Shown here: one piece after another, positions 13,787-23,327 of the stretch
Numbering within the stretch: the first letter of the stretch is position 1
How the letters are laid out: each line of letters opens with the position of its first letter
Source: Bacteroidia bacterium
Lineage (GTDB): Bacteria; Bacteroidota; Bacteroidia; B-17B0; Aurantibacillaceae
Length of the DNA: 57,591 nucleotides
Direction of reading: 5' to 3'
Assembly: GCA_025362575.1 (NCBI GenBank)
Contig: JANYIQ010000223.1
Span: 1-57,591 of the forward strand
The notes under the pieces: model-generated
Databases searched by the model: none
Seen by the model: only the letters and a program-made list of their open reading frames with translations
Told to the model about the DNA's origin: nothing
Translations under genes and position numbers: made by a program

Positions 13787-15190
13787 ATGCAAATAGAACA
13801 AATTTATACCGGTTGTTTAGCACAAGGCGCCTACTACATAAAGTCGGAAGGAGAAGCTGCCATTATCGATCCTTTGCGCGAAACCACACCATACACTTCA
13901 AGAGCAGAAAAAGACGGCGTTAAAATAAAATATATTTTCGAAACACATTTTCATGCCGATTTCGTTTCAGGTCATGTTGATCTTGCAAAAAAAACCGGCG
14001 CTGAAATTGTTTTTGGTCCAAATGCCAATACAACTTACAAAAGTCATGTTGCAAAAGACGGAGAAGAATTCAAGATCGGAAAACTCACCATTAAAGTTTT
14101 ACATACACCCGGACATACTTTAGAATCGACTACATTTTTATTGTTAGACGAAAACAAAAAACCTTACTGCATTTTTAGCGGCGATACTTTATTCATTGGT
14201 GACGTTGGCCGTCCTGATCTAGCCATTAAAAGCAATCTTACACAGGAAGATCTTGCCGGAATGCTTTATGATTCATTGCAAACAAAAATAAAAACCTTAC
14301 CTAACGATGTTATCGTTTATCCCGCTCACGGCGCAGGTTCTGCCTGCGGTAAAAGCATGAGCAAGGAAACCTTTGATACATTAGGAAGTCAGAAAGAAAA
14401 AAATTATGCTTTGGTAATGAATTCAAGAGAAGAATTCATAAAAGAATTAACTACCGGAATTTTACCACCGCCACAATATTTTGCGAAAAATGCGATGCTA
14501 AACAAAACCGGTTATGCACCCATTGATGAAGTGATGCATAAAGGTAATCGTGCTTTAAAAGCAAATGAAGTTGAAGACCTGGTTAACGAACATAATGCAT
14601 TGCTGTTAGACGTACGTAAGCCTCAAGAATTTGCAAAAGAACACATTCCTAATTCCATTTTTATTGGAATCGACGGTCAGTTTGCTCCCTGGGTTGGCGC
14701 TCTTATTACAGACATTAAACAGCCGATCATAATAGTGGCTACTGATGGAAGAGTTGATGAAACGATCTTACGCTTAAGCCGTGTTGGTTACGACAATTGC
14801 TTAGGCTTTGTAGAAGGGGGTTTAGATGGTTGGAAGAACGCAAACAAACAAACTGCAAGTATTACTTCTATTCCTGCAGCCGAGTTTGCCAAAAAAGTGA
14901 ACAGCGATGTGATCACTATTTTTGATGTGAGAAAACCCGGCGAATATAATTCACAGCATATAAAAGATGTTCCGAACATGCCGCTTGATTTTATCAATGA
15001 CTGGACAAAAACGGTTGACAAATCAAAGGAATATTACATTCATTGTGCCGGAGGATACAGAAGCATGATCGCCGCTTCGATCTTAAAAGCAAGAGGTTTT
15101 GAAAAATTAGTTGATGTTGCCGGAGGTTTTTCTGAAATTCAAAAAACAGATGTTCCACTGACTTGCGAAACAACTTGTTCTAAATCTTAA
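13787..15190 (+). CDS. MBL-fold hydrolase with two rhodanese domains (persulfide dioxygenase-like)
   Basis: A 467-residue protein. An N-terminal metallo-beta-lactamase domain has T-H-F-H-A-D-F-V-S-G-H, the HxHxDH-type metal site of ETHE1/BigR-operon persulfide dioxygenases. Two rhodanese domains follow. The first (about 255-350) has V-A-T-D-G-R where the catalytic Cys loop should be, so it is probably inactive. The second (about 365-460) has H-C-A-G-G-Y-R with the active Cys. The product likely oxidises glutathione-type persulfides to sulfite, which the upstream TauE-like protein could export. Its stop overlaps that of the convergent acyltransferase gene. Confidence 0.87.
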   Translation: MQIEQIYTGCLAQGAYYIKSEGEAAIIDPLRETTPYTSRAEKDGVKIKYIFETHFHADFVSGHVDLAKKTGAEIVFGPNANTTYKSHVAKDGEEFKIGKLTIKVLHTPGHTLESTTFLLLDENKKPYCIFSGDTLFIGDVGRPDLAIKSNLTQEDLAGMLYDSLQTKIKTLPNDVIVYPAHGAGSACGKSMSKETFDTLGSQKEKNYALVMNSREEFIKELTTGILPPPQYFAKNAMLNKTGYAPIDEVMHKGNRALKANEVEDLVNEHNALLLDVRKPQEFAKEHIPNSIFIGIDGQFAPWVGALITDIKQPIIIVATDGRVDETILRLSRVGYDNCLGFVEGGLDGWKNANKQTASITSIPAAEFAKKVNSDVITIFDVRKPGEYNSQHIKDVPNMPLDFINDWTKTVDKSKEYYIHCAGGYRSMIAASILKARGFEKLVDVAGGFSEIQKTDVPLTCETTCSKS

Positions 15191-16443
15191 TCCGCTTCCA
15201 CTTCTTTAAATGGATCTCTTGGGATCCAGTCTGCAGGCTGCAAAAACTGAATGAAGGGTTTCAATACTACTTTCGAGATCGTGTTTTGCGGGCGGATATA
15301 ACAGGTTAAAGCATGCGCCTTTGCTCCCATGGTGCTTTTAATTTCACTTGCAGTTCTTCCAAGATTCACATAGCGTTTGCCTTTTGCAATAGCCATATCA
15401 ATATAATTGCAGAGCACATTTTGATATAACTTGTATTCTTTATTCAATTCGTAATCGAATCCGATGTAATGTGCTTCAAGATAATTATCAGGCGTAAAAA
15501 AACCGGAACTGAAGGCCACCAGTTTCTTATCCAGATAAAACGCAGTCAAATAAAATTCCTCGTTGAATCCTTTTTTACAGCTCACAAAATAATTTTGAGG
15601 AAGCTTCACTATTTTAAATTTAGCTTTTTCATAAACCTGTTCATACAAAGCATAAATTGAACCGTTTTCTTTTTCGAGTTCTTTCAAACTCAATTCTTTT
15701 ATCTCAAGGGTTTCGGCAATTTTTAAAACCTGCTTTGCGCGATTGCGGTATTTTTTTGAGAAATGAGAAATAAAATCATTTATGGTCGCGGCTTTCGCAG
15801 GAATGTCAACGATCATGTTTGGTTCCACATTGAACTGGACGAATTTTTCGCTGCTTAAGAAACACTTTCTTGAATTCACAGCTACAGGAGTGTAAAAATC
15901 CTTTGCCAGTATCGCCGAAATTTTGCCGCTCAATTTTTCTCTACTGCCGATCTTATCAATTACTTTTTCAACCAATTCAAACGACCTTTCCTTACTGATA
16001 TCGGACTGAAATAAGAAAGCATGTTCACCGCTCACAATATTATTGCCGCAGGTAAGTAAACGCATCAGGATCTCTTTTTCGTTTTCGTAAATGTATTTTT
16101 CGAACAGTTTTGTTTGCTTAGACTCTAAACTCTGGATCTGATCTTCCAGTAAATTCCCGAATGTTTTGGCTTCAAAATCGATGATCTGGAAGTAAACAAT
16201 TCCCAAAGGAATTTTATTCCTATAAATAATTACATAAATAGCCCTGAAAGAAGTGCTGTCGATCTCTTCAAGGATCTTGAGATACTCCAATTTCAAAAAC
16301 AGATTCCTGTTCTTTAAAATTTCATTCCATTCTGCTTGAACAACAGTATCTGCACTTTCAAATATGGAGAAAGTATACCCTTTTTCAAGGGGTAAATTGG
16401 GCTTAAGTCCTTCCTTACCTTTTATACTTTCACTAAAAAACAT
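15187..16443 (-). CDS. GNAT-like acyltransferase (BioF2/FemAB-like), cytoplasmic
   Basis: A 418-residue protein without signal peptide. The C-terminal half (about 210-370) looks like the acetyltransferase-6/FemAB-type GNAT fold: F-S-K-K-Y-R-N-R-A-K-Q-V-L-K, then Y-L-D-K-K-L-V-A-F-S-S-G-F and Y-V-N-L-G-R-T-A-S-E-I-K. The N-terminal half is not recognised. Proteins of this type transfer acyl or aminoacyl groups, but the substrate is open. It is convergent with the MBL-rhodanese gene and lies 34 bp downstream of cysC on the same strand. Confidence 0.65.
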   Translation of the reverse strand: MFFSESIKGKEGLKPNLPLEKGYTFSIFESADTVVQAEWNEILKNRNLFLKLEYLKILEEIDSTSFRAIYVIIYRNKIPLGIVYFQIIDFEAKTFGNLLEDQIQSLESKQTKLFEKYIYENEKEILMRLLTCGNNIVSGEHAFLFQSDISKERSFELVEKVIDKIGSREKLSGKISAILAKDFYTPVAVNSRKCFLSSEKFVQFNVEPNMIVDIPAKAATINDFISHFSKKYRNRAKQVLKIAETLEIKELSLKELEKENGSIYALYEQVYEKAKFKIVKLPQNYFVSCKKGFNEEFYLTAFYLDKKLVAFSSGFFTPDNYLEAHYIGFDYELNKEYKLYQNVLCNYIDMAIAKGKRYVNLGRTASEIKSTMGAKAHALTCYIRPQNTISKVVLKPFIQFLQPADWIPRDPFKEVEAD

Positions 16444-16477
16444 CTTCTAAAAATACTAATAAGGCTTAAACAGAGAC

Positions 16478-17002
16478 TTATAAATTTCTTAAAAAAGCAT
16501 AAAGCGCTTCAACGCTCTCACTCTCAGTTTGATTTCGGGTATCGATCTCAAAGGCAATATCCTCAGGCACATCAAAAGGCGCGCTGATACCGGTAAAATT
16601 TTTTATCTCGCCGCTTGCAGCCTTTTTATACAATCCTTTAACATCGCGGTCTCTGCAGGTATTTAAAGGCGTTGAGATGTGAATAAGTTTGAATTTTTCG
16701 GAAATGATCTTTCGGGCAACGTCTCTTACAGCGTTTGTAGGCGTAATTAAACTGCAGATCACCACAAAATTATTATGACACATGATCTTGGCAAGTTCAG
16801 CTGTTCGTCTTATGTTTTCTAAACGATCCTCCTCAGAAAAGCCAAGATTTGAGTTCAATCCGCTCCTGAGCGAATCTCCGTCGAGAACCTCACACAAAAC
16901 TCCCTCGTTCTGAAGTTTCCGCTCTAAAGCGTAGGCTATGGTTGATTTTCCGGCGCCCGATAGGCCCGTCATCCATAATACTGTTGGCTTAATTTGATGC
17001 AT
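16478..17002 (-). CDS. cysC: Adenylyl-sulfate kinase
   Basis: A 174-residue protein of normal family length. It has the P-loop G-L-S-G-A-G-K-S-T-I near residue 14, the D-G-D-S-L-R-S-G-L segment, and the F-V-V-I-C-S-L-I-T-P strand typical of APS kinase. It phosphorylates adenylyl sulfate to PAPS, for sulfate assimilation or sulfation. The genes for ATP sulfurylase and PAPS reductase are not in the window. It is divergent from deoC and shares a strand with the acyltransferase gene, which might be co-transcribed. Confidence 0.93.
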   Translation of the reverse strand: MHQIKPTVLWMTGLSGAGKSTIAYALERKLQNEGVLCEVLDGDSLRSGLNSNLGFSEEDRLENIRRTAELAKIMCHNNFVVICSLITPTNAVRDVARKIISEKFKLIHISTPLNTCRDRDVKGLYKKAASGEIKNFTGISAPFDVPEDIAFEIDTRNQTESESVEALYAFLRNL

Positions 17003-17060
17003 AATTATTCAATAAATTTAAGCTTATTGAAGCAAAAAAAGAATTATTTTTATAGGGATT

Positions 17061-17951
17061 ATGAATTTTAATAACACCGTGCTTATTGATCAGGTTGGCG
17101 TTGAAGAACGTGTAGCACGTTTTAATACAAGAAGCTTAAAAAAAGATACCAAACTACGCGGTTTAAAATTAGCGCTGAGTATGATCGATCTTACCACACT
17201 GGAAGGCAAAGATACCGACGGCAAAGTAAAACAAATGTGTTATAAAGCCATGCATCCTGCCGATGACATTAAAGATCTGCCAAGCGTTGCAGCAGTTTGT
17301 GTTTACCCAAACTTTGTAAAAGTGGCCAAAAAAGCTTTAGAACATTCAAAAGTAAAAGTAGCATCCGTTGCAACAGCTTTTCCAAGCGGCAATTCTACCC
17401 CGGAAGTAAAAATTGCAGATACAAAACTGGCAGTTGATGATGGCGCCGACGAAGTTGACATGGTGATCAGTCGCGGTGAATTTTTAAAAGGCAATTACAA
17501 TTTTGTTTTTGATGAAATTGCTGCCATTAAAAATGCTTGTGGAAATGCAAGACTGAAAGTTATCTTAGAAACAGGCGAATTATCTACTTTAGATAACGTT
17601 CGCAAAGCATCTGAAATTGCTATTTTAGCCGGAGCCGATTTCATCAAAACATCAACCGGAAAAATTCAACCGGCAGCAACCATGCCGGTAACATTAGTGA
17701 TGCTTCAGGCAATTAATGATCATTATCTTAAAACCGGAAAAATGATCGGCATGAAACCTGCCGGAGGAATTTCAACTGCAAAATCAGCGTTACAATATTT
17801 AGTAATGTTAAACGAAACGCTTGGAAGCAAGTGGATGAACAATGAATGGTTTCGTTTTGGAGCAAGCAGTTTAGCTAATGATATTATTTTACAATTGGGT
17901 AAAGAAGAACGAGGGGTTTATTATAGTAAAGATTATGTGAGCATTGACTAG
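17061..17951 (+). CDS. deoC: Deoxyribose-phosphate aldolase
   Basis: A 296-residue TIM-barrel enzyme, longer than the classic 220-260 residues because of an N-terminal extension. The Schiff-base segment A-D-F-I-K-T-S-T-G-K is present near residue 195, and D-E-V-D-M-V-I and K-V-I-L-E-T-G-E-L earlier. It splits 2-deoxyribose 5-phosphate into glyceraldehyde 3-phosphate and acetaldehyde. An aldehyde dehydrogenase gene that could oxidise the acetaldehyde follows on the same strand, separated by a GxxExxY gene with flanking repeats. Confidence 0.95.
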   Translation: MNFNNTVLIDQVGVEERVARFNTRSLKKDTKLRGLKLALSMIDLTTLEGKDTDGKVKQMCYKAMHPADDIKDLPSVAAVCVYPNFVKVAKKALEHSKVKVASVATAFPSGNSTPEVKIADTKLAVDDGADEVDMVISRGEFLKGNYNFVFDEIAAIKNACGNARLKVILETGELSTLDNVRKASEIAILAGADFIKTSTGKIQPAATMPVTLVMLQAINDHYLKTGKMIGMKPAGGISTAKSALQYLVMLNETLGSKWMNNEWFRFGASSLANDIILQLGKEERGVYYSKDYVSID

Positions 17952-17955
17952 TGTA

Positions 17956-18522
17956 GCCACTAATTACACGAATAAGCACAAATATTATAAATAACGAAGC
18001 CACTAATAGCACTAATAAGCAGAAATGTTATAAATGAATAATTTAAATGAGCTAGAATTTGACCGAATTGAGGATCCATTAGAAATTTATGGGTTAAATA
18101 ATCTTGTGTATAAAGATGAAGTTTATAAGATAATTTCTTGTTGTTTTGAGGTTCACAATACTCTTGGGAAAGGACTCTTAGAAGCTGTTTATAAGGATGC
18201 CCTAATGGTTGAATTTAAACTAAAAGGAATTGATTTTGAAAGAGAAAAGAAATATAAGATTAATTATAAAGGAATTACTCTTCCTCACTCCTATTTAGCA
18301 GATTTTGTAATTGAAGACAAAATAATTCTAGAGATAAAAGCTCAAAATGGACTTGCGGAAGATCATTATAAACAAATAATTAATTATTTAGCACTTTCAA
18401 AATGCAAATTAGGGTTGCTTGTAAATTTTTGCGAGAACAAATTAATATTTAAAAGAATAGTATTATAAACAGAACAAATTAATTTCATTAACCATTAGTG
18501 ATTTATTAGTGTAATTAGTGGC
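17956..18522. repeat. Inverted repeats flanking the GxxExxY gene
   Basis: A 20-bp sequence starting GCCACTAATTACAC at 17956-17975 recurs inverted at 18503-18522 with 19 of 20 matches. A second, diverged direct copy lies at 17999-18018. Together they bracket the GxxExxY gene between deoC and the aldehyde dehydrogenase gene. The arrangement looks like a small insertion unit or a mobile repeat pair carrying a gene. Confidence 0.7.
18034..18468 (+). CDS. GxxExxY family protein (PD-(D/E)XK nuclease-like fold)
   Basis: A 144-residue protein with the family signature G-K-G-L-L-E-A-V-Y near residue 50. It also has the A-D-F-V-I-E ... I-L-E-I-K-A-Q segment that resembles a PD-(D/E)XK nuclease core (D then E-x-K). 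The family is known from ribosomal intervening sequences and repeat-flanked loci, and its biochemical role is unsettled. Local base composition is more AT-rich than in the flanking genes. It is bracketed by inverted repeats, so it was probably inserted between deoC and the dehydrogenase gene. Confidence 0.85.
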   Translation: MNNLNELEFDRIEDPLEIYGLNNLVYKDEVYKIISCCFEVHNTLGKGLLEAVYKDALMVEFKLKGIDFEREKKYKINYKGITLPHSYLADFVIEDKIILEIKAQNGLAEDHYKQIINYLALSKCKLGLLVNFCENKLIFKRIVL

Positions 18523-18531
18523 AAAAAAAGA

Positions 18532-19995
18532 ATGGAAACAACAGATTGGAAATACGCGGCTGCACCGGAAAGCACCGACCACATAAAATTGAAAAATCGT
18601 TATGATCTGTTCATCAATGGAGAGTTTGTAAAACCAAACTCCAAAAAATATTTTGCTACGATCAATCCTGCTACCGAAGAAAAATTAGCAGACGTTGCCG
18701 ACGCCAATGAAAAAGATGTTGACCTTGCCGTAAACGCTGCCAAGAATGCTTACGATAAGGTGTGGAAAAAAATGCCGGCAAAAGAACGCGCAAAATATAT
18801 TTTCAGAATTGCGCGCTTAATGCAGGAACGTGCGCGCGAGTTTTCGGTGATCGAAACCATGAACGGCGGCAAGCCTATTCGCGAAAGCCGCGACATTGAC
18901 GTGCCTTTAGCAGCGAATCACTTTTTCTATTACGCCGGCTGGGCCGACAAATTAGATTATGCTTTTCCAAACCTGTCTACCGGCAAGGCAGGCAAAAAAC
19001 CAGAATCACTTGGTGTAGCCGGACAGATCATTCCCTGGAATTTTCCTTTACTAATGGCTGCCTGGAAAATTGCTCCGGCTTTAGCTACAGGAAATACAGT
19101 TGTTTTAAAGCCCGCCGAAACCACGCCACTCACTGCCTTAAAATTAGCGGAATTAATTCAGGAAAGTGGTTTACCGGATGGTGTGGTGAATATCATTACA
19201 GGATTTGGCAAAACAGGTGCTGCTTTGGTCAATCATCCAAAAGTAAGTAAGGTTGCTTTTACAGGAAGTACGGATGTAGGAAAACTTATTCAGAAATCTT
19301 TAGCCGGCACCAACAAAAAAATAACATTAGAACTAGGTGGTAAAGCTGCCAATATCGTTTTTGATGATGCACCAATTGATCAGGCTGTTGAAGGAATTGT
19401 GAACGGAATATTTTTTAATCAGGGGCATGTTTGCTGCGCCGGCTCACGTTTATTCGTTCAGGAAAATGTAGCGGATATTGTTATCGCCAAATTAAAACAA
19501 CGCCTTGAAACTTTAATTGTTGGAAATCCTTTAGATAAAAACACAGACATAGGCGCCATCAATTCAAAAGAACAACTGGATAAAATAAATTCTTACATAA
19601 AAATAGGCATTGATGAAGGTGCCGAAATATATCAAAGCAAATGTTCGGTTCCAACAAAAGGTTTTTTCTGCAAGCCCACTTTATTCTTACATACTTCACA
19701 ATCGCACCGTATTGTGCAGGAAGAAATTTTTGGTCCGGTTTTAGCGATACAAACCTTCAGAACTATCGAGGAAGTGATCGAAAAAGCTAATAACATTCCT
19801 TACGGCTTAAGCGCCGGAGTTTGGACTGATAAAGGTTCCAAAATATTTAACCTCACCACCAAGCTAAGAGCCGGTGTAGTTTGGGCCAACACATATAATA
19901 AATTTGATCCTGCTTCGCCGTTTGGAGGCTACAAAGAAAGTGGCTTTGGTAGAGAAGGTGGCTTACACGGTTTAATGCCCTACCTGAACTTATAA
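18532..19995 (+). CDS. NAD(P)-dependent aldehyde dehydrogenase
   Basis: A 487-residue protein of normal family length. Visible landmarks are P-W-N-F-P (cofactor region), F-T-G-S-T-D-V-G (Rossmann turn), E-L-G-G-K-A (catalytic Glu) and G-H-V-C-C-A-G-S-R (catalytic Cys). Its neighbour deoC yields acetaldehyde, so oxidation of acetaldehyde to acetate in deoxynucleoside breakdown is the likely role, although the substrate cannot be read from sequence. The holA start is 3 nt after its stop. Confidence 0.9.
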   Translation: METTDWKYAAAPESTDHIKLKNRYDLFINGEFVKPNSKKYFATINPATEEKLADVADANEKDVDLAVNAAKNAYDKVWKKMPAKERAKYIFRIARLMQERAREFSVIETMNGGKPIRESRDIDVPLAANHFFYYAGWADKLDYAFPNLSTGKAGKKPESLGVAGQIIPWNFPLLMAAWKIAPALATGNTVVLKPAETTPLTALKLAELIQESGLPDGVVNIITGFGKTGAALVNHPKVSKVAFTGSTDVGKLIQKSLAGTNKKITLELGGKAANIVFDDAPIDQAVEGIVNGIFFNQGHVCCAGSRLFVQENVADIVIAKLKQRLETLIVGNPLDKNTDIGAINSKEQLDKINSYIKIGIDEGAEIYQSKCSVPTKGFFCKPTLFLHTSQSHRIVQEEIFGPVLAIQTFRTIEEVIEKANNIPYGLSAGVWTDKGSKIFNLTTKLRAGVVWANTYNKFDPASPFGGYKESGFGREGGLHGLMPYLNL

Positions 19996-19998
19996 TTT

Positions 19999-21069
19999 AT
20001 GTCGAAAGAAGTTAGTCAGATATTACTCGACATAAATCGTCGCATTTTGAAGCCCATATATTTTTTATGTGGTGAAGAAGCGTATTACATTGATGTAATC
20101 TCCGACAAAATTGAAACTTCAGTTTTAGACGAAAGCGAGAGAGAATTCAATCAAACCGTTGTATACGGAAAAGACACTGACCTTGGAAGCATTTTGGGTT
20201 TAGCCAAACAATTTCCAATGATGAGTGATTATCAGGTGGTAATTGTAAAAGAAGCACAGAACATTAAAGAACTTAACAAAAGTGCCGGTGATGATGAAGA
20301 GAGAGAATCAAAAGCAAAAGCTCCTGCTAACAATGCTTCAGCACAGCTTTTGCATTACATTCAAAACCCGCAGCCAACAACCGTTTTGGTGTTTTGTTAT
20401 AAATACAAAACGCTTGATAAACGCGGTGCCATTGCAAAAGCCATACAAAAACACGCTGTTTACTTTGAATCGAAAGCCTTGTATGAAAACCAGATCCCGG
20501 AATGGATCAATACTTACGTTAAGGAAATAAAACACAGCATTAATCCAAAAGCTTCTTTTTTACTGGCCGAATTTTTAGGAAATGATCTTTCAAAAATTGC
20601 CAACGAAATAAACAAGCTGATCATTAATTTAAAACCCGGCAGCGAAATTACGGCTGAGCTGGTTCAGGATAACATTGGGATCAGCAAAGATTATAATGTG
20701 TTTGAGTTGCAGGACGCTCTTGCTAAAAAAGATATTTTAAAAGCCAATCGCATTGTCAATTATTTTTCAGCCAACGAAAAAGATCATCCTGCCGTAATGG
20801 TATTAAGTTTACTTTTCAGCTATTTCACTAAAGTATTACGCTATCATTTTTTGCAGGATAAAAGTAAATTCAAGGCCGCAGCAGCTTTGGGGGTTAATCC
20901 CTTTTTTGTTGACGGTTACGCAAGAGCAGCAGGAAATTACAACACGGGCAAGCTCAAGGATATTTTTTCCTGCTTAAAAGAATATGATCTTAAAGTGAAA
21001 GGCGTTGACAATCCAAGTGTATCCAGTGGTGAGCTACTAAAAGAACTGGTCTTTAAGATACTCCACTAA
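19999..21069 (+). CDS. holA: DNA polymerase III subunit delta
   Basis: A 356-residue protein. The N-terminal Y-F-L-C-G-E-E-A-Y-Y-I-D segment and the later Q-F-P-M-M-S-D-Y-Q-V-V-I-V-K-E-A match the AAA+-like delta subunit, which opens the sliding clamp within the clamp loader. Delta carries no true Walker A, as here. An insertion rich in charged residues lies near 100. It is convergent with the S41 protease gene, with stops only a few bases apart. Confidence 0.92.
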   Translation: MSKEVSQILLDINRRILKPIYFLCGEEAYYIDVISDKIETSVLDESEREFNQTVVYGKDTDLGSILGLAKQFPMMSDYQVVIVKEAQNIKELNKSAGDDEERESKAKAPANNASAQLLHYIQNPQPTTVLVFCYKYKTLDKRGAIAKAIQKHAVYFESKALYENQIPEWINTYVKEIKHSINPKASFLLAEFLGNDLSKIANEINKLIINLKPGSEITAELVQDNIGISKDYNVFELQDALAKKDILKANRIVNYFSANEKDHPAVMVLSLLFSYFTKVLRYHFLQDKSKFKAAAALGVNPFFVDGYARAAGNYNTGKLKDIFSCLKEYDLKVKGVDNPSVSSGELLKELVFKILH

Positions 21070-21072
21070 AAT

Positions 21073-22770
21073 TTAAAAACGCTTGGCAGGATTGAAAGGC
21101 TTGCTGGGTTTATCAATGGTAGTTAAGATGCTTTTTACCTTAGCTTCATCCAATAACAGATCCATTGCCAATTTTATTTCTGAATCATTCTTCAGGCTCT
21201 GTTCAATTCTTCCGTTCTGATAATAATAACGCGAAACAATTTCCTCTTCTAAGAATTGTTTTATTTCGGATTTAAACTTGGTAAGATCATCTTTTTTATC
21301 GGCCTGCATTTTTGCCACCAAAGCCTCATATTCTTTTTTAATGTCGTTGAAATATTTTTCTTTCACCGCATCTTTCCTTAGATCTTCAAGGGCATCTTCG
21401 CTCTCGGTTTTATAAGTGTAGTCCTTATCCTTAAGATAAGCCACAAAATCGCTAAATTCAGAATCAGACAGCTGAAAATCCTTTGTAGCCGAGATCTGTG
21501 GATGTTTCAAAACATACTGAGTACTATAATTAAAAATATGGTTCTTGTTTAATAAGGCGAGTAAAATGTTGCCCAATTTTTTGTCTTCTGTTTTTACATC
21601 GGGTAAAATACCTGCGCCATCGTAAACAATTCGACCGTGTTTGGTTTTAAAAGCAGTGATCAATGAATCAGGTACTTTTTCAACTCTTCCATCTCCATCT
21701 TTATGCGTGTAATCTAAAGCCTGAACACAACGGCCACTAGGAATATAATATTTTGCAACCGTAACTTTCAATTTACCATTGTAAGCAAGGTCGCGGGTTT
21801 GCTGCACTAATCCTTTGCCATACGAACGATGCCCGACCAAAACAGCTCTGTCAAAATCCTGTAAAGCACCTGCAACAATTTCGGATGCTGATGCAGAATT
21901 CTCATCGATTAAAACCACTAAAGGCACCTGAATGTCTACCGGATTATAAACAGCAGGATAAGGCCTGTCCCACTCTTTTACTTTTCCCTTTGTAAAAACC
22001 ACTTCGTTTCCTTTATCGGTAAATAAATTCACAATGTTAACGGCTTCCTGCAATAAACCACCTGGGTTACCGCGCAGATCAAGAATAATGGACTTACAAT
22101 TTTTTTCTTTCAGTTTCACAAGGGCCTCTTTTACTTGTCCTGAGCAATTCTCTGTAAAGCTGGTTAATTTGATGTAACCGCAAGTTGGGTTACTAAGAAC
22201 GCCGTAATATGGCACTGCTTTTACTCTGATCTCCTCGCGCATCAAACTTATTTCTACAGGAGTTGTTTGACCAGGATGAATTACTTTTAATTTTATTGGA
22301 GAGCCTGCCTGACCTTTTAAAAGCGGACGAACATCATCTGACTTTTTACCTTTAACACCGCTTCCGTTCACTTCAACAATTTCATCGCCTGATTTAATGC
22401 CATTACGTTGCGCCGAAAATCCTTCATAAGGATCCACCACAATAATCTTACCATCAATATCTGTAACCAAAGCGCCAATGCCGCCATATTCGCCTGTGGT
22501 GGTGTACATAAAATCTTCTATGTCATTTTCTGTAATATAAATCGTGTAAGGATCAAGTGACTCCAGCATGCCATCGATGGCGGTTTTCATTAATTGTCCC
22601 GGTTTTGTTTCATCAACGTAGGATTCATTCAAAACAAGATAAAGATTATTGAAAATATCAAGATTTTTAGAAACTTCGAACAGATCGGTCTTAACGAAAC
22701 TAAATGACAGAACGGCCGTTAAAACAACCGTTACTATTAGCGTTGATCTTCTAGTAAAAAACTTTTTCAT
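21073..22770 (-). CDS. S41-family carboxyl-terminal processing protease
   Basis: A 565-residue protein with an N-terminal signal-anchor (about 10-28). A PDZ domain follows (about 90-170, G-I-K-S-G-D-E-I-V-E-V-N-G), then the S41 catalytic domain. The catalytic Ser lies in E-N-S-A-S-A-S-E-I and the Lys in S-Y-G-K-G-L-V-Q. The C-terminal region is long and charged, as in Bacteroidota Prc/CtpA-like enzymes. It probably acts in the periplasm on C-termini of envelope proteins. The rnpA gene lies 61 bp upstream on the same strand. Confidence 0.93.
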   Translation of the reverse strand: MKKFFTRRSTLIVTVVLTAVLSFSFVKTDLFEVSKNLDIFNNLYLVLNESYVDETKPGQLMKTAIDGMLESLDPYTIYITENDIEDFMYTTTGEYGGIGALVTDIDGKIIVVDPYEGFSAQRNGIKSGDEIVEVNGSGVKGKKSDDVRPLLKGQAGSPIKLKVIHPGQTTPVEISLMREEIRVKAVPYYGVLSNPTCGYIKLTSFTENCSGQVKEALVKLKEKNCKSIILDLRGNPGGLLQEAVNIVNLFTDKGNEVVFTKGKVKEWDRPYPAVYNPVDIQVPLVVLIDENSASASEIVAGALQDFDRAVLVGHRSYGKGLVQQTRDLAYNGKLKVTVAKYYIPSGRCVQALDYTHKDGDGRVEKVPDSLITAFKTKHGRIVYDGAGILPDVKTEDKKLGNILLALLNKNHIFNYSTQYVLKHPQISATKDFQLSDSEFSDFVAYLKDKDYTYKTESEDALEDLRKDAVKEKYFNDIKKEYEALVAKMQADKKDDLTKFKSEIKQFLEEEIVSRYYYQNGRIEQSLKNDSEIKLAMDLLLDEAKVKSILTTIDKPSKPFNPAKRF

Positions 22771-22831
22771 CGATGATTTTTTATTTACTCGCTGAGTAAT
22801 TCTATTGGTATTAAAATTACTGAAATTTCTT

Positions 22832-23227
22832 CTAATCTGTGTTCTTTGAAGTCATTTCTTGTGTTAAAACACCCAAAAGCTTAGTGAGTGATGCATTAAT
22901 GAGGGAATATGGCTCTTCTTTATTTCCAATGTACAGGAAGGCGAGATTCAGTCCGAATTCATTTTGCTTTAAACCGGTATAAAAGTCCGATTTTGAAACC
23001 CGATAAGCTTCACGCATCCTTCTTTTTAATTTATTGCGATCATGTGCTTTCTTAAACTTGCGTTTCGGGACAACAAACATGGCCTTTATGGGGCTTCCTG
23101 CCTGAACATCGCCTTTAAGGTAAATTAGTTTAACAGGATAAGTTGTTTTAGGGCTACCCTTTGCAAATAGCCATTCCATTTGCTTTTTACTGCAAAGCCT
23201 TTCGTTCTTATGGAATGTGTTCTTCAA
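22832..23227 (-). CDS. rnpA: Ribonuclease P protein component
   Basis: A 131-residue basic protein. The RNR signature H-D-R-N-K-L-K-R-R-M-R-E-A-Y-R lies near residue 60, and the N-terminal E-R-L-C-S-K-K-Q ... L-F-A-K-G segment is typical. It assists the RNase P RNA in 5' maturation of tRNAs. The usual neighbour rpmH is not next to it here. The S41 protease gene follows downstream. Confidence 0.93.
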   Translation of the reverse strand: MKNTFHKNERLCSKKQMEWLFAKGSPKTTYPVKLIYLKGDVQAGSPIKAMFVVPKRKFKKAHDRNKLKRRMREAYRVSKSDFYTGLKQNEFGLNLAFLYIGNKEEPYSLINASLTKLLGVLTQEMTSKNTD

Positions 23228-23327
23228 ACAGATTAATTTCCGGTAAATATACGCTTAGTACTTAAGGATTTATAATGTTAGGGGGATTGGGTTTATTTTT
23301 TTACTTTTACGGCATAATAAAAAAATT

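Noticed and set aside
13185-13823. Minus-strand frame of 212 residues
   Set aside because: It is antisense to the TauE-type gene, which has conserved glycine motifs and membrane helices.
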